From Bacteroidota bacterium (GTDB lineage Bacteria > Bacteroidota > Bacteroidia > 2-12-FULL-35-15): a DNA stretch of 29,354 nt. Where the stretch lies: contig JAPLDC010000331.1 of NCBI GenBank assembly GCA_026391935.1, positions 1 to 29,354 on the forward strand. Direction: 5' to 3'. Shown here in pieces: positions 1-8,770 of the stretch (positions within the stretch are counted from its first letter, which is position 1; each line of letters opens with the position of its first letter). The position numbers and the translations under genes were made by a program. A model generated the notes under the pieces. It saw only the letters and a list, made by a program, of their open reading frames with translations, was not told the DNA's origin and searched no databases.

Positions 1-204
1 TGGCCTTTGTCGCATTACAAATCTGCTGTCCGTTATCTTCAAAAAGACCCGGAAGATATCGCTGCAACAGGTGGAACAAACTGGCAAAAATATCTGCCTC
101 CGCGTTTCCAAAAACGTATTTTTTATCCAGAATTATGGAATGATCTTGAAGTGGATGAGTGGGGTAAAACCTGGGTGAAATCTGTTGCCTTCGGAATAAA
201 ATAA
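1..204 (+). CDS. Tryptophan 2,3-dioxygenase, C-terminal fragment
   Basis: The reading frame is open from the first base of the window and ends at a TAA; 67 residues are visible and the start lies upstream. The tail contains the stretches IAATGGTNWQKYLPP and RIFYPELWND, which I recognise from memory as the C-terminal end of Bacteroidota tryptophan 2,3-dioxygenases. These are cytosolic haem enzymes that open the indole ring of tryptophan to give N-formylkynurenine. The haem and substrate residues lie in the missing part, so the assignment rests on this tail alone. The gene converges on the DAHP synthase/chorismate mutase gene with only 12 bp between the stops. A tryptophan-degrading gene thus sits beside an aromatic biosynthesis gene, though they are transcribed toward each other and need not share control. 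Confidence 0.72.
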   Translation, partial: WPLSHYKSAVRYLQKDPEDIAATGGTNWQKYLPPRFQKRIFYPELWNDLEVDEWGKTWVKSVAFGIK

Positions 205-216
205 ATATAAACCTGC

Positions 217-1341
217 TTAAAGTCCCTCTCCCTCAGAGAGCGACTTAGGCTGAGGTTTGTTCATCACATCTGTTTGTCTGAGAATGGATTCATCATGGAT
301 CAACTGATAGACACCTTTAATAAAACTTTCCCGTAATCCCAATTGGTTAGCTGTTTCAATGCTTGATTCAATAAGTTTTGCCCAATGAGAGACTTGTAAT
401 ATTGTAATATTATTATCGCGTTTATATTCCCCGATCTCTGTAGAAACGGCCATCCGCTTAGCGAGAAGCTCTAAAAGATCTTTATCCAATTTTCCGATTA
501 TCGATCTCAGTTCATCTAATTTGGTCTGCAACTCCCTGCTTTCAATTGAGGCAGAACGTATCTTAAGATCATCAATAATTACTTTAAGCTCAGCAGGCGT
601 TATCTGCTGCTTCGCATCGCTTAATGCAACACCGGGATAAATATGCGTCTCGATCATCAAACCGTCCATTTCCAGATCCATCGCTTTTTGTGCGATATAA
701 GGAATAAGATCCGGTGTTCCACCGATATGTGAAGGATCACATATCATCGGTAGGTTAGGACAAGCCGCTTTCAGGTCAATCGCTAATTCCCATTTCGGAG
801 AATTCCGGAAAGGACCATTATCATATGAATTAAAGCCACGGTGGATGGCAGCAATTTTTTTTATTCCGGCATTATTTATTCTTTCCAAAGCTCCTGCCCA
901 TAATTGCAAATCGGGATAAATTGGATTTTTTACAAATAGCGGAATATCTACACCTTTTAATGCATCCGCAATTTCCTGAACAGAAAATGGATTTACAGTT
1001 GTTCTGGCACCGATCCACAAAATATCGATCCCTGCTTTTAGACATTTTTCAACATGGTCGGCAGTAGCAACTTCTGTAGCAGTAAGCAATCCCGTTTGCT
1101 GCTTAACAAGCTTCATCCATTCCAAGCCGACATCGCCAATCCCTTCGAATGTGTTCGGACGAGTACGGGGCTTCCATAAACCTGCACGGAAAATACTGTT
1201 TGGGAAAAATATTGCAATTCCTTTTGCTGTCGCCAGCATTTGCTCTTCACTTTCGGCACTGCAAGGACCGGCAATAAGCAAGGGCTTATTATTTTTTGGA
1301 AACCATTCTTTTAATGGTAATATGTCAAGGTCTAATTTCAA
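217..1341 (-). CDS. Bifunctional DAHP synthase (type I beta) / chorismate mutase
   Basis: A 374-residue fusion. Residues 1 to about 265 are a 3-deoxy-D-arabino-heptulosonate 7-phosphate synthase, which joins phosphoenolpyruvate and erythrose 4-phosphate in the first shikimate pathway step. The active-site signature GPCSAES is at residues 25-31, and the WKPRTRPNTFEG, WIGARTTVNPF, FVKNP and CDPSHIGG motifs follow. Residues about 278-358 are an AroQ-type helical chorismate mutase (LDKDLLELLAKRM, then EIGEYKRDNN), which turns chorismate into prephenate; in related fusions this domain also takes part in feedback control. The start is TTG at 1341; no in-frame ATG fits, and the distance from the start to the GPCSAES motif is normal for the family. 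It lies 11 bp after the deoxyhypusine-synthase-like gene, so the two are probably one operon. The last dozen residues run into a hairpin repeat at 220-246. Confidence 0.93.
   Translation of the reverse strand: MKLDLDILPLKEWFPKNNKPLLIAGPCSAESEEQMLATAKGIAIFFPNSIFRAGLWKPRTRPNTFEGIGDVGLEWMKLVKQQTGLLTATEVATADHVEKCLKAGIDILWIGARTTVNPFSVQEIADALKGVDIPLFVKNPIYPDLQLWAGALERINNAGIKKIAAIHRGFNSYDNGPFRNSPKWELAIDLKAACPNLPMICDPSHIGGTPDLIPYIAQKAMDLEMDGLMIETHIYPGVALSDAKQQITPAELKVIIDDLKIRSASIESRELQTKLDELRSIIGKLDKDLLELLAKRMAVSTEIGEYKRDNNITILQVSHWAKLIESSIETANQLGLRESFIKGVYQLIHDESILRQTDVMNKPQPKSLSEGEGL
220..246. repeat. Hairpin repeat between convergent genes, overlapping the 3' end of the DAHP synthase gene
   Basis: An imperfect palindrome: arms 220-230 and 236-246 pair over 11 positions with one mismatch, around a 5-base loop. 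It encodes the end of the DAHP synthase/chorismate mutase (SLSEGEGL) and touches its stop codon. There is no strong T tract on either side, so it is a poor intrinsic terminator. It resembles the CCTC/GAGG-rich dispersed intergenic repeats seen in some Bacteroidota genomes, but no second copy exists in this window. Confidence 0.5.
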
Positions 1342-1352
1342 ATCATATAAAG

Positions 1353-2327
1353 TTACCAGCCAAGGATCCAGGCAAACATTAATGGTGCAACAATGGTAGC
1401 ATCACTTTCCACAATAAATTTAGGCGTATGAATATCTAACTTACCCCAAGTGATCTTTTCGTTTGGGACAGCTCCTGAATATGAACCATAACTTGTTGTT
1501 GAATCAGAGATCTGACAAAAATAACTCCAGAAAGGAACATCGTGCATTTCCATATCCTGATAAAGCATCGGAACAACACAAATAGGGAAATCTCCTGCAA
1601 TACCACCACCAATTTGGAAAAAACCAATTCCTTTTCCGCCTGAATTTTTCGGATACCAATCTGCTAACCAAGCCATGTATTCAATTCCTGATTTCATGGT
1701 GGAAGCCTTTATTTCTTTTTTTATTACATAAGAAGTAAAGATATTTCCCATTGTAGAATCTTCCCAACCCGGAACCACGATCGGTAAATTACGTTCTGCA
1801 GCAGCCAACATCCAGGAATCTTTAGGATCAATCTCGTAATATTGTTTCAATTCTCCACTCAACAATATCTTATACATATATTCATGCGGAAAATAACGTT
1901 CACCGGCAGTATCTGCATCTTTCCATATTTTATGGATATGCTTTTGCAATCTGCGGAATGCTTCTTCCTCCGGGATACAAGTGTCTGTTACACGGTTATA
2001 ATGATTTTCCAAAAGGTCCCATTCATCTTGCGGAGATAGGTCACGATAATTCGGGACACGTTTATAATGTGAATGTGCCACCAAATTCATGATATCTTCT
2101 TCTAAATTCGCTCCTGTACAAGAAATGATATCAATTTTTCCCTGACGGATCATTTCTGCCAATGATTTACCCAATTCCGCTGTACTCATGGCACCGGCAA
2201 GGGTAACCATCATTTTCCCACCTTCGGTTAAATGTGTTTCATAGCCTTTGGCAGCATCAACCAAAGCCGCAGCGTTAAAGTGTTTATAATGTTTTTCAAT
2301 AAAGTTAGAAATAGGTCCTTTGCTCAT
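1353..2327 (-). CDS. Deoxyhypusine synthase family protein
   Basis: A 324-residue full-length member of the deoxyhypusine synthase family. Eukaryotic and archaeal members transfer the aminobutyl group of spermidine to a lysine of eIF5A using NAD. Bacteria lack eIF5A, and bacterial relatives are thought to act in polyamine metabolism, for example as homospermidine synthase. Visible features are the nucleotide-binding stretch TLAGAMSTAELG near residue 42, SCTGANLEEDI near 90, GGGIAGDFP near 240, and the motif ITWGKL at 292-297, whose Lys296 matches the catalytic lysine of the family. The start is the ATG at 2327. It is the first gene of a two-gene minus-strand operon with the DAHP synthase gene, driven by the promoter at 2366-2394. 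The true substrate cannot be read from the sequence. Confidence 0.88.
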   Translation of the reverse strand: MSKGPISNFIEKHYKHFNAAALVDAAKGYETHLTEGGKMMVTLAGAMSTAELGKSLAEMIRQGKIDIISCTGANLEEDIMNLVAHSHYKRVPNYRDLSPQDEWDLLENHYNRVTDTCIPEEEAFRRLQKHIHKIWKDADTAGERYFPHEYMYKILLSGELKQYYEIDPKDSWMLAAAERNLPIVVPGWEDSTMGNIFTSYVIKKEIKASTMKSGIEYMAWLADWYPKNSGGKGIGFFQIGGGIAGDFPICVVPMLYQDMEMHDVPFWSYFCQISDSTTSYGSYSGAVPNEKITWGKLDIHTPKFIVESDATIVAPLMFAWILGW

Positions 2328-2365
2328 GGCTTTTGAATTTAATTTTTATCTTATTATTAGGGATG

Positions 2366-2394
2366 CAAAAGTAATAGATAATTAAAAATACCAA
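2366..2394 (-). promoter_or_regulatory. Bacteroidota promoter for the deoxyhypusine-synthase-like / DAHP synthase operon
   Basis: Read on the minus strand, TTG (2394-2392) is followed after 18 nt by TACTTTTG (2373-2366), matching the Bacteroidota consensus TTG-N17-23-TAnnTTTG. The start codon at 2327 lies about 38 nt further on. Confidence 0.72.
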
Positions 2395-2457
2395 GCTACT
2401 TATGTTAAAAATATGTTATCTGTTCATTATCTGTTAATTACTGTTGAAAAATAGGAA

Positions 2458-2487
2458 TTGTCATCTAAAAAAAAGATAGTACATTTG
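2458..2487 (+). promoter_or_regulatory. Bacteroidota promoter for the lamin-tail-domain gene block
   Basis: TTG at 2458-2460, a 19-nt spacer and TACATTTG at 2480-2487 give an exact match to the Bacteroidota housekeeping promoter. The predicted transcript has a leader of about 100 nt before the ATG at 2597. That leader contains two possible small hairpins, near 2523-2545 and 2546-2565. Confidence 0.8.
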
Positions 2488-2596
2488 TCGGGTACTAATA
2501 AAAGGGAGCGAACAACCTACAAGAATTCTTCAATCGAAGAGTATTCCGAAACCGCTTCCGTTCGGCATTTAAACAATTTATTTAAAACAAACCATC

Positions 2597-3499
2597 ATGA
2601 AGAAACTTTTACTCTCAGTTTTCGCGTTAGCTCTGTGTTCAGCTGTTAATGCACAATGCAATGAACTTTTCATTTCAGAATATGTTGAAGGAACAGGTTA
2701 TGATAAGGCGCTTGAGCTTTATAACCCAACCAACACTGCTATTAATCTTTCAGGATATAGACTTGAACGCTTTTCTAATGGATCAGCAACCTCTGTTTCT
2801 GGTGGAGTTTTGAATTTAGCTGGAACAATTGCAGCTCATTCAGCATTTGTGATCACTAATAATAATACCACTGCACCTCCAACATCTCCGACATTAACTG
2901 CAATGGCTGACCAATTAGACAATCCATATCCGGCTCCTACTTATATGAATGGTAACGATGCGATTGTTCTTTATAATAATGCAAGCATTATCGATATTTT
3001 AGGAAAAACCGGAGACGCTGCAATGGTGACAGCTAATGGTTGGAGTGATGTTTTCCCTTACGATGGTTCTGCAGGAGCTATTTGGACTGAAAATCACACA
3101 CTTGTTCGCAAAGCAAGCGTTACCCAAGGTGTAACAGTTGATCCTTCACCGGAATTTATCGTAACAGCTGAATGGGATTCATTACCTGTAAATACTTTCA
3201 CAGGATTGGGAACACATACTTGTAGTTGTCCAACCGGAATTAACGAAATAGACAATACTGTTTCAGTATTAGTGTATCCAAACCCAAGTAATTTAGAGTA
3301 TGTAAATGTTTCAACATCAGAAGCAATTATTTCTGCACACGTTTTCAATACAATCGGACAAGAAGTAATTGTAAAAGAAGGGAACAAAAACGATAAAACA
3401 ATGATCATCGAAACAGCTAAACTTCCAAAAGGGGTTTATATAGTGAAAATGCTATTTGAAAAAGGAAAATCCACTGTTGTTAAGCTCTCCATACAGTAA
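2597..3499 (+). CDS. Secreted lamin-tail-domain protein with T9SS sorting domain
   Basis: A 300-residue exported protein. Residues 1-19 form a signal peptide (MKKLLLSVFALALCSAVNA, then QCNELF). Residues about 20-135 match the lamin tail domain (LTD): LFISEYVEGTGYDKALELYNP, then LSGYRLERFSNGS and a late NDAIVLYNN strand. LTD is an immunoglobulin-like fold common in secreted bacterial proteins and often found with nuclease or phosphatase domains. Residues about 225-300 are a type A T9SS C-terminal domain (VYPNPSN, then YIVKMLF and a final short strand), which would direct export across the outer membrane and surface attachment or release. It has its own promoter at 2458-2487 and is followed by a strong hairpin terminator before the TonB receptor gene. 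Its binding target is unknown. Confidence 0.88.
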   Translation: MKKLLLSVFALALCSAVNAQCNELFISEYVEGTGYDKALELYNPTNTAINLSGYRLERFSNGSATSVSGGVLNLAGTIAAHSAFVITNNNTTAPPTSPTLTAMADQLDNPYPAPTYMNGNDAIVLYNNASIIDILGKTGDAAMVTANGWSDVFPYDGSAGAIWTENHTLVRKASVTQGVTVDPSPEFIVTAEWDSLPVNTFTGLGTHTCSCPTGINEIDNTVSVLVYPNPSNLEYVNVSTSEAIISAHVFNTIGQEVIVKEGNKNDKTMIIETAKLPKGVYIVKMLFEKGKSTVVKLSIQ

Positions 3500-3510
3500 T
3501 TAAGAACGAG

Positions 3511-3546
3511 AACTGCTAACGTAAAACATGCGTTAGCAGTTTTTTT
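3511..3546 (+). terminator. Intrinsic terminator or attenuator between the LTD and TonB-receptor genes
   Basis: Perfect 11-bp inverted repeat: left arm 3511-3521 (AACTGCTAACG), 9-base loop, right arm 3531-3541, then a run of seven T. The downstream ATG at 3560 is only 13 nt past the T run and no promoter is visible between them, so the downstream genes probably depend on read-through. Confidence 0.88.
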
Positions 3547-3559
3547 ATTTATCATTTGA

Positions 3560-6463
3560 ATGAAAAAACCCCTTCTACTTCTTTTCTATTTCTTTTTTAG
3601 TATTTCCATTTTCGCTCAATCCCGCGGTGAAATAAATGGAACGATAAAAGATGCTCTTACCGGCGAAACAATTATTGGCGCAAGCATTGTTGCTGCCGAA
3701 GGAAAGGGCACTGTCACGGATATCGATGGAAAATATTCATTAAAACTTGACTCCGGACAATACATTGTTACCATTTCTTATGTTGGTTTTGAACCACAAA
3801 AACAAAAAATTAATTTAGGAAATAAACCTGTTACACTTAATTTTTCTTTAGAGACAAAAACACTTACAGAGGTTGAAATAGTTGCCGATGTTGCAAAAAG
3901 CCGTGAGACTCCTATTGCCTTTGCAAATATTTCCACAAAACAAATAAGCGAAGAACTAGGAACCCGCGATTTACCAATATTACTTAATTCTACTCCCGGA
4001 GTATACGCAACTGCATCGGGTGGGGGAAGCGGTGATGCGAGAGTTAATGTTCGTGGATTCGATCAAAAAAATGTTGCCGTAATGGTAGATGGTGTTCCCG
4101 TGAATGATATGGAAGGCGGTTGGGTTTATTGGAGTAACTGGGATGGTTTGGGTGATATCACACAAACCATGCAAGTCCAAAGAGGTTTAGGCGCATCTAA
4201 ACTAGCTATCCCTTCTGTTGGTGGCACAATAAATATTATCACAAAAGGTATCGACAGTAAATTTAGTGCAACAGTAAAGCAAGAGGTTAATAATTATGGT
4301 TTATATAAAACTTCTTTCGGTTTTAATTCTGGACAACTTAAAGGCGGCTGGGGATATACTCTGGCAGGCTCACGTAAGTGGGGAAATGAATGGGCAGATG
4401 GGACCTATGTTGACGCTTGGTCATACTTTGGTAAAATTCAAAAACGCTATAAAAAACATCTATTTAGTTTAAGTGCAAATGGTGCGCCGCAATCGCACGG
4501 ACAGCGTTTCGACAAATTACCAATCGCTGTTTATAGCAAAAAACTTTCTGATCAGTTAGGCATAAATTCTGATTCCGTTTTAAATCATTCAATTTATACG
4601 ACATCTCATCAGGAGCGTGGATTAAATTACAACCCAAATTGGGGGGCATTATCAGACGATGGCGGAACTAGTGATGGATCAATTGGCTTTTTTCCAAAAT
4701 CAAAACATGGGAATGTTTTTAACGAACGCGTAAATTATTTTCACAAGCCTCAATTTAATTTTTCTCATTTCTGGGCTCCCAACGAAAAATTAACTGTTTC
4801 TACAGTCGTATATCTTTCAATTGGGCATGGCGGTGGAACTGCTTTAAAAATTTCCGGTATTCCTAAAGATACCACAAATGGTACATTGAATGCTCAAAGC
4901 ATCTATGATTATAACAGAACCTCTGCACCAAATATTATTTACAACGCAACAGAACACGCGTCAAATAATTATTTACGAGCAGCAAACAATGACCACTTTT
5001 GGTATGGTATTATTTCTTCTTGGAATTATAAAATCAATAAAAACTTATCGACCCTTTTCGGAATCGATGCCCGTTCTTATAAGGGAACACATTATCAGAC
5101 GGTATACAATTTAATGGGTGGCGATTATGCAATTGACAATGTATCGGACAAAAATCAGCCCAAAGGAACATTTCTTGGAGACCCTAATTCACAATATGCT
5201 GTAAAACGTGTTGGTGATAAAGTGAGTTATTATAATGACTCAAAAGTATATTGGGGAGGTTTATTTGCTCAAGCAGAATATAAAATAAAAAAATGGACAG
5301 CTTTTTTAACGGGGTCTTTTTCTCAAACAGGTTATCAAAGAATAGATTATTTTAAGAAAAAAGATCTTTTAATAGATGGGCAAACTTTCGCTCAATCGGT
5401 TGGCTATGGCGATGTATTTTATTATAACGGAACAGATAATATTACGGCAAGTATGAATTCCACTGTTACGACCAATGGCGACACAACATTTGTAAAAACA
5501 GGGTCCGTAACAAAATATATCTTAAATGCTACCGGATATACAAACCAATCCAAAGAGGCTCGTTATGCTACCACAGATTTGAAATGGTTCAAAGGATATA
5601 CCATTAAAGGGGGATCAAATTATAATATCAATGACCATCACAATGTATTTGTAAATATTGGTTACCTAAACATGGCGCCATTAATGACTTCTGTTTTTGA
5701 TAATAATAATCAAACATATTTGAACATTAAAAACCAAAGCGTATATGCAATTGAAGCAGGGTATGGATATAAAAGTCAAAAGTTTGCAACAAACGTAAAT
5801 TTATATTACACAATTTGGAATAACAAACCACTTAGTGGCTCAACCAGTTTTGGAGGCAGTACAGTATATTATAACATACTTGGTCTGAATGCACTGCATA
5901 AGGGAATCGAAATCGATATGGTTTATAAAGTTCTTAAAAATCTTGATTTCGAAGGCTTAATTTCATTAGGAGATTGGAAAACTACTTCGGGGTCAAAAGC
6001 TGATATTACAGATGAGAATGGGGCAATTGTAACAAGTGTTGATTTTAGTGCAAAAAATGTTCATGTTGGTGATGCCGCTCAAACTCAAGTAGTCGGAAGT
6101 TTACGTTATACACTTTTTAAAAATTTATATATAAAACCTCGCTTCACTTATTTTGCTAAAAATTATTCAAATTTTGACCCATTAACATTAATCGATATAG
6201 ATAATAACGCTGCTACATTGAATGATAATAATAAAGATCGCGAATCCTGGAAAATGCCTAATTATGGGTTATGCGATTTATTCTTAGGATACAACTTTAA
6301 TTATTGGAAACTGAAATTTGGATTGACTGCAGGTGTTCTAAATATATTTAACGCTACTTATATTACGGATGGACAGAACGGGGCAAAATTTGATGCAACA
6401 TCAGCAACTGTTTATATGGGAATGGGCACACGCTTTAGTATTGGATTAAAAATAGGATTTTAA
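3560..6463 (+). CDS. TonB-dependent outer-membrane receptor
   Basis: A 967-residue receptor. Residues 1-19 are a signal peptide ending IFAQ. Residues about 22-107 are a carboxypeptidase-regulatory-like domain (GEINGTIKDALTGETIIGAS, then TDIDGKYSL and VSYVGF-like strand). Residues about 115-230 form the plug (LLNSTPGVYA, VNVRGFDQKNVAVMVDGVPV, QVQRGLGASKLAIPSVGGTI), and the rest is a 22-strand type barrel ending in an aromatic residue (LKIGF). Such receptors import large substrates into the periplasm with energy from TonB-ExbBD. No susD-like gene follows, unlike glycan-uptake pairs. It sits between the secreted LTD protein and the secreted endonuclease I (24-bp gap to the latter), so a DNA-derived or phosphate-rich ligand is a fair guess but unproven. 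Expression probably depends on read-through of the hairpin at 3511-3546. Confidence 0.9.
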   Translation: MKKPLLLLFYFFFSISIFAQSRGEINGTIKDALTGETIIGASIVAAEGKGTVTDIDGKYSLKLDSGQYIVTISYVGFEPQKQKINLGNKPVTLNFSLETKTLTEVEIVADVAKSRETPIAFANISTKQISEELGTRDLPILLNSTPGVYATASGGGSGDARVNVRGFDQKNVAVMVDGVPVNDMEGGWVYWSNWDGLGDITQTMQVQRGLGASKLAIPSVGGTINIITKGIDSKFSATVKQEVNNYGLYKTSFGFNSGQLKGGWGYTLAGSRKWGNEWADGTYVDAWSYFGKIQKRYKKHLFSLSANGAPQSHGQRFDKLPIAVYSKKLSDQLGINSDSVLNHSIYTTSHQERGLNYNPNWGALSDDGGTSDGSIGFFPKSKHGNVFNERVNYFHKPQFNFSHFWAPNEKLTVSTVVYLSIGHGGGTALKISGIPKDTTNGTLNAQSIYDYNRTSAPNIIYNATEHASNNYLRAANNDHFWYGIISSWNYKINKNLSTLFGIDARSYKGTHYQTVYNLMGGDYAIDNVSDKNQPKGTFLGDPNSQYAVKRVGDKVSYYNDSKVYWGGLFAQAEYKIKKWTAFLTGSFSQTGYQRIDYFKKKDLLIDGQTFAQSVGYGDVFYYNGTDNITASMNSTVTTNGDTTFVKTGSVTKYILNATGYTNQSKEARYATTDLKWFKGYTIKGGSNYNINDHHNVFVNIGYLNMAPLMTSVFDNNNQTYLNIKNQSVYAIEAGYGYKSQKFATNVNLYYTIWNNKPLSGSTSFGGSTVYYNILGLNALHKGIEIDMVYKVLKNLDFEGLISLGDWKTTSGSKADITDENGAIVTSVDFSAKNVHVGDAAQTQVVGSLRYTLFKNLYIKPRFTYFAKNYSNFDPLTLIDIDNNAATLNDNNKDRESWKMPNYGLCDLFLGYNFNYWKLKFGLTAGVLNIFNATYITDGQNGAKFDATSATVYMGMGTRFSIGLKIGF

Positions 6464-6487
6464 AATAATAATCAATAATAACTCAAA

Positions 6488-8749
6488 ATGAAAAAAATAG
6501 TACTTACATCAATCGCAACATTTTGCATAACAATACTGAGTTTTGCTCAAGCTACGTTGCCGGCAATATGGGGCTTTCCCACTACCACATTACCAACGGG
6601 CTTTTCATCTGTCGGAACTTTTGCTTATTACTCAGGATCAGGAAACCCTGCACCAGCTGCTAAATTTGGAGCTACAGGAACTATTTTGACGGTAGCTTTT
6701 GTGGGAACTCCAGGAACAATATCTTACGATTTAGTTGGAAACCCTCCTCCATCATCCACTTGGGCAGGGACTTTCAGAGTTGAAGAATCTGTTAATGGTA
6801 CTGTTTGGACAACTGTAGGGACGGATTATACTACATTACCAACTACTTATACAACATATACGCATGCGTTGTTAAGTGCCAGCCGTTTTGTTCGTTTCAA
6901 TTTTGTTACACACTCAGTAGGAAACGTTGGATTAGACAATGTTAATATCACAGTTGGTGTTTCAACTGTACAACAAATAAACGTACAACAAAGTGCCACT
7001 ACTATTGTTAATGGCGGAACGTATACATTAAGTTCACCAGTTAGCACACTGCTTCCAACAACTTTTGCTGTGCAAAATACAGGAACGGTAGGAACATTAA
7101 ATATTTCTGGAGTTACAATAACAGGACCTGCTGCAGCTGATTATACAGTTTCCTCTTTCCCAGCTACTGTTGCTCCAACAGCAAGCGGAAACATGGTCAT
7201 CAATTTTACTCCTTCCGTTGCAGGTACCAGAATTGCTGCAATAAATATTGCAAGTAACGACCCTACAAATCCAACATATATTGTTAATTTATATGGTGTT
7301 GGTGGGACACTTGCAACAGAGCCTACCACACAAGCAACTAGTATGATCTTTTCTACAATAAAATCATTTCACTTTAACGTAGCATTCACAGCAGCATCCG
7401 GTTCCCCTGATGGATATATCGTTTTAAGAAGAACCGGTTCTCCGATCACTGATATTCCTGTTGATGGAACTGTTTATCAAAGAGGTGATGTGATAGGTAA
7501 TTCTAAAGTTTTTTACAGTTCAACTGCTACGGCTTTTTATCCGAATGATATCTATGCAAATACTACTTATTATTTTGCAGTATTTACCTATAACGGGCCG
7601 GGAACTTTTCGCAACTATAACACCACAACTCCTTTAATGGGTAATCAAACTTCAGCCGGCTCCATGCAACCTGCTACCTATTACAATACTGTAAATACGT
7701 CAAGTGCAACATTTGTGACCGATCTTCATAATAAGATCAACCCTCATACTATTGAATATTATAGTAATTATGGGCCGAAAATGGTCTCCAAATTTTTTGC
7801 CCGTGACACAACCGGTGATCAACGTGTAATTACTTGTGTTTACAGTGGAGAGAATAAAGTATATACGGAGCCTTTCGACTGGACAACTTCTAACTTCAGC
7901 CGTGAGCATACCTATTGCCATAGCTGGATGCCAACTGTAAACAATTCTCCCGACAATACTGCTTTTCCTGAATACAACGATTACCATATGCTTACTCCGA
8001 CAAATCAAATTCAGGTAAATGGAATTCGCAGTAATTATCCATTAGGTGAAGTTGTTGGAACTCCTATTTCCAGTTACTTGGGAAGTAAGTTGGGATATGA
8101 TGCAGCAGGTCACAAAGTATTTGAACCACGTGATTCCGACAAAGGAGATGCTGCCCGTTGCATGATGTATGAGGCTACTTGCTATACGGGGGTTGCTTAT
8201 TCAGGTGCTCCAAATACAAATTGTGTTTATGGTGGAAGCTGGGCTTTACCAAGTTATATCAGCAGCACCATTCCTTACGGACAAGATCAGGATGTTTTGA
8301 AAAGATGGAATTACCTTGACCCTCCTTCAAATGTGGAAATCGCACGCAACGATTATGTTGATTCGATCCAGGGTAATCGTAACCCATTTATCGACAGCAT
8401 GCAATATGCTTGTTATATAGATTTCAGCACAATGACAAAAATTGCAGGAACACCTGCGCCATGCAATACTGCTAGCGTTGCAGACCATGATATGAATAAC
8501 GATATCATTATATTGGCTCCTAATCCAAACAACGGAAATTTCACAGCATACTATTCTTCTTCTCAAGAACAAAAAGTAACTGTTAGATTATTTGATGTAA
8601 TGGGAAGAGTTGTTTATTCTGATATCATTAAAGTAAACATCGGAAACAATCCGATGGAAATGCAATTACAAGATTTAAATAAAGGAATTTATCTTTTTGA
8701 GTTTACCACCCAACATGGCAAACAGAACGTGAAGTTGATGATTGATTAA
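6488..8749 (+). CDS. Secreted endonuclease I with adhesion-like domains and T9SS sorting domain
   Basis: A 753-residue modular exported nuclease. Residues 1-20 are a signal peptide ending SFAQ. Residues about 22-155 are a beta-rich domain with no clear name. Residues about 163-272 look like a choice-of-anchor D / HYDIN-like domain (FAVQNTGTVGTLNIS, NFTPSVAGTR, ASNDPTNP). Residues about 275-385 are fibronectin-III-like. Residues about 395-640 are the endonuclease I (EndA/NucM) domain: REHTYCHSW at 472-480, NDYHMLTPTNQ from 497, VNGIRSNYPLGEV from 510, then GDAARCMMYEAT. These match the metal-binding histidine/asparagine core of this nonspecific DNA/RNA nuclease family. Residues about 672-753 are a T9SS C-terminal domain (LAPNPNNGNF, DVMGRVVY, KGIYLFEF). 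It follows the TonB receptor gene by 24 bp and ends in a clear terminator, so it is the last gene of the block. Confidence 0.92.
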   Translation: MKKIVLTSIATFCITILSFAQATLPAIWGFPTTTLPTGFSSVGTFAYYSGSGNPAPAAKFGATGTILTVAFVGTPGTISYDLVGNPPPSSTWAGTFRVEESVNGTVWTTVGTDYTTLPTTYTTYTHALLSASRFVRFNFVTHSVGNVGLDNVNITVGVSTVQQINVQQSATTIVNGGTYTLSSPVSTLLPTTFAVQNTGTVGTLNISGVTITGPAAADYTVSSFPATVAPTASGNMVINFTPSVAGTRIAAINIASNDPTNPTYIVNLYGVGGTLATEPTTQATSMIFSTIKSFHFNVAFTAASGSPDGYIVLRRTGSPITDIPVDGTVYQRGDVIGNSKVFYSSTATAFYPNDIYANTTYYFAVFTYNGPGTFRNYNTTTPLMGNQTSAGSMQPATYYNTVNTSSATFVTDLHNKINPHTIEYYSNYGPKMVSKFFARDTTGDQRVITCVYSGENKVYTEPFDWTTSNFSREHTYCHSWMPTVNNSPDNTAFPEYNDYHMLTPTNQIQVNGIRSNYPLGEVVGTPISSYLGSKLGYDAAGHKVFEPRDSDKGDAARCMMYEATCYTGVAYSGAPNTNCVYGGSWALPSYISSTIPYGQDQDVLKRWNYLDPPSNVEIARNDYVDSIQGNRNPFIDSMQYACYIDFSTMTKIAGTPAPCNTASVADHDMNNDIIILAPNPNNGNFTAYYSSSQEQKVTVRLFDVMGRVVYSDIIKVNIGNNPMEMQLQDLNKGIYLFEFTTQHGKQNVKLMID

Positions 8750-8770
8750 ATTAGGTTAATTGAGAAGAGA

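Noticed and set aside
3560..6463. A SusC/SusD glycan-uptake pair.
   Set aside because: No SusD-like gene follows; the next gene encodes a secreted endonuclease I.
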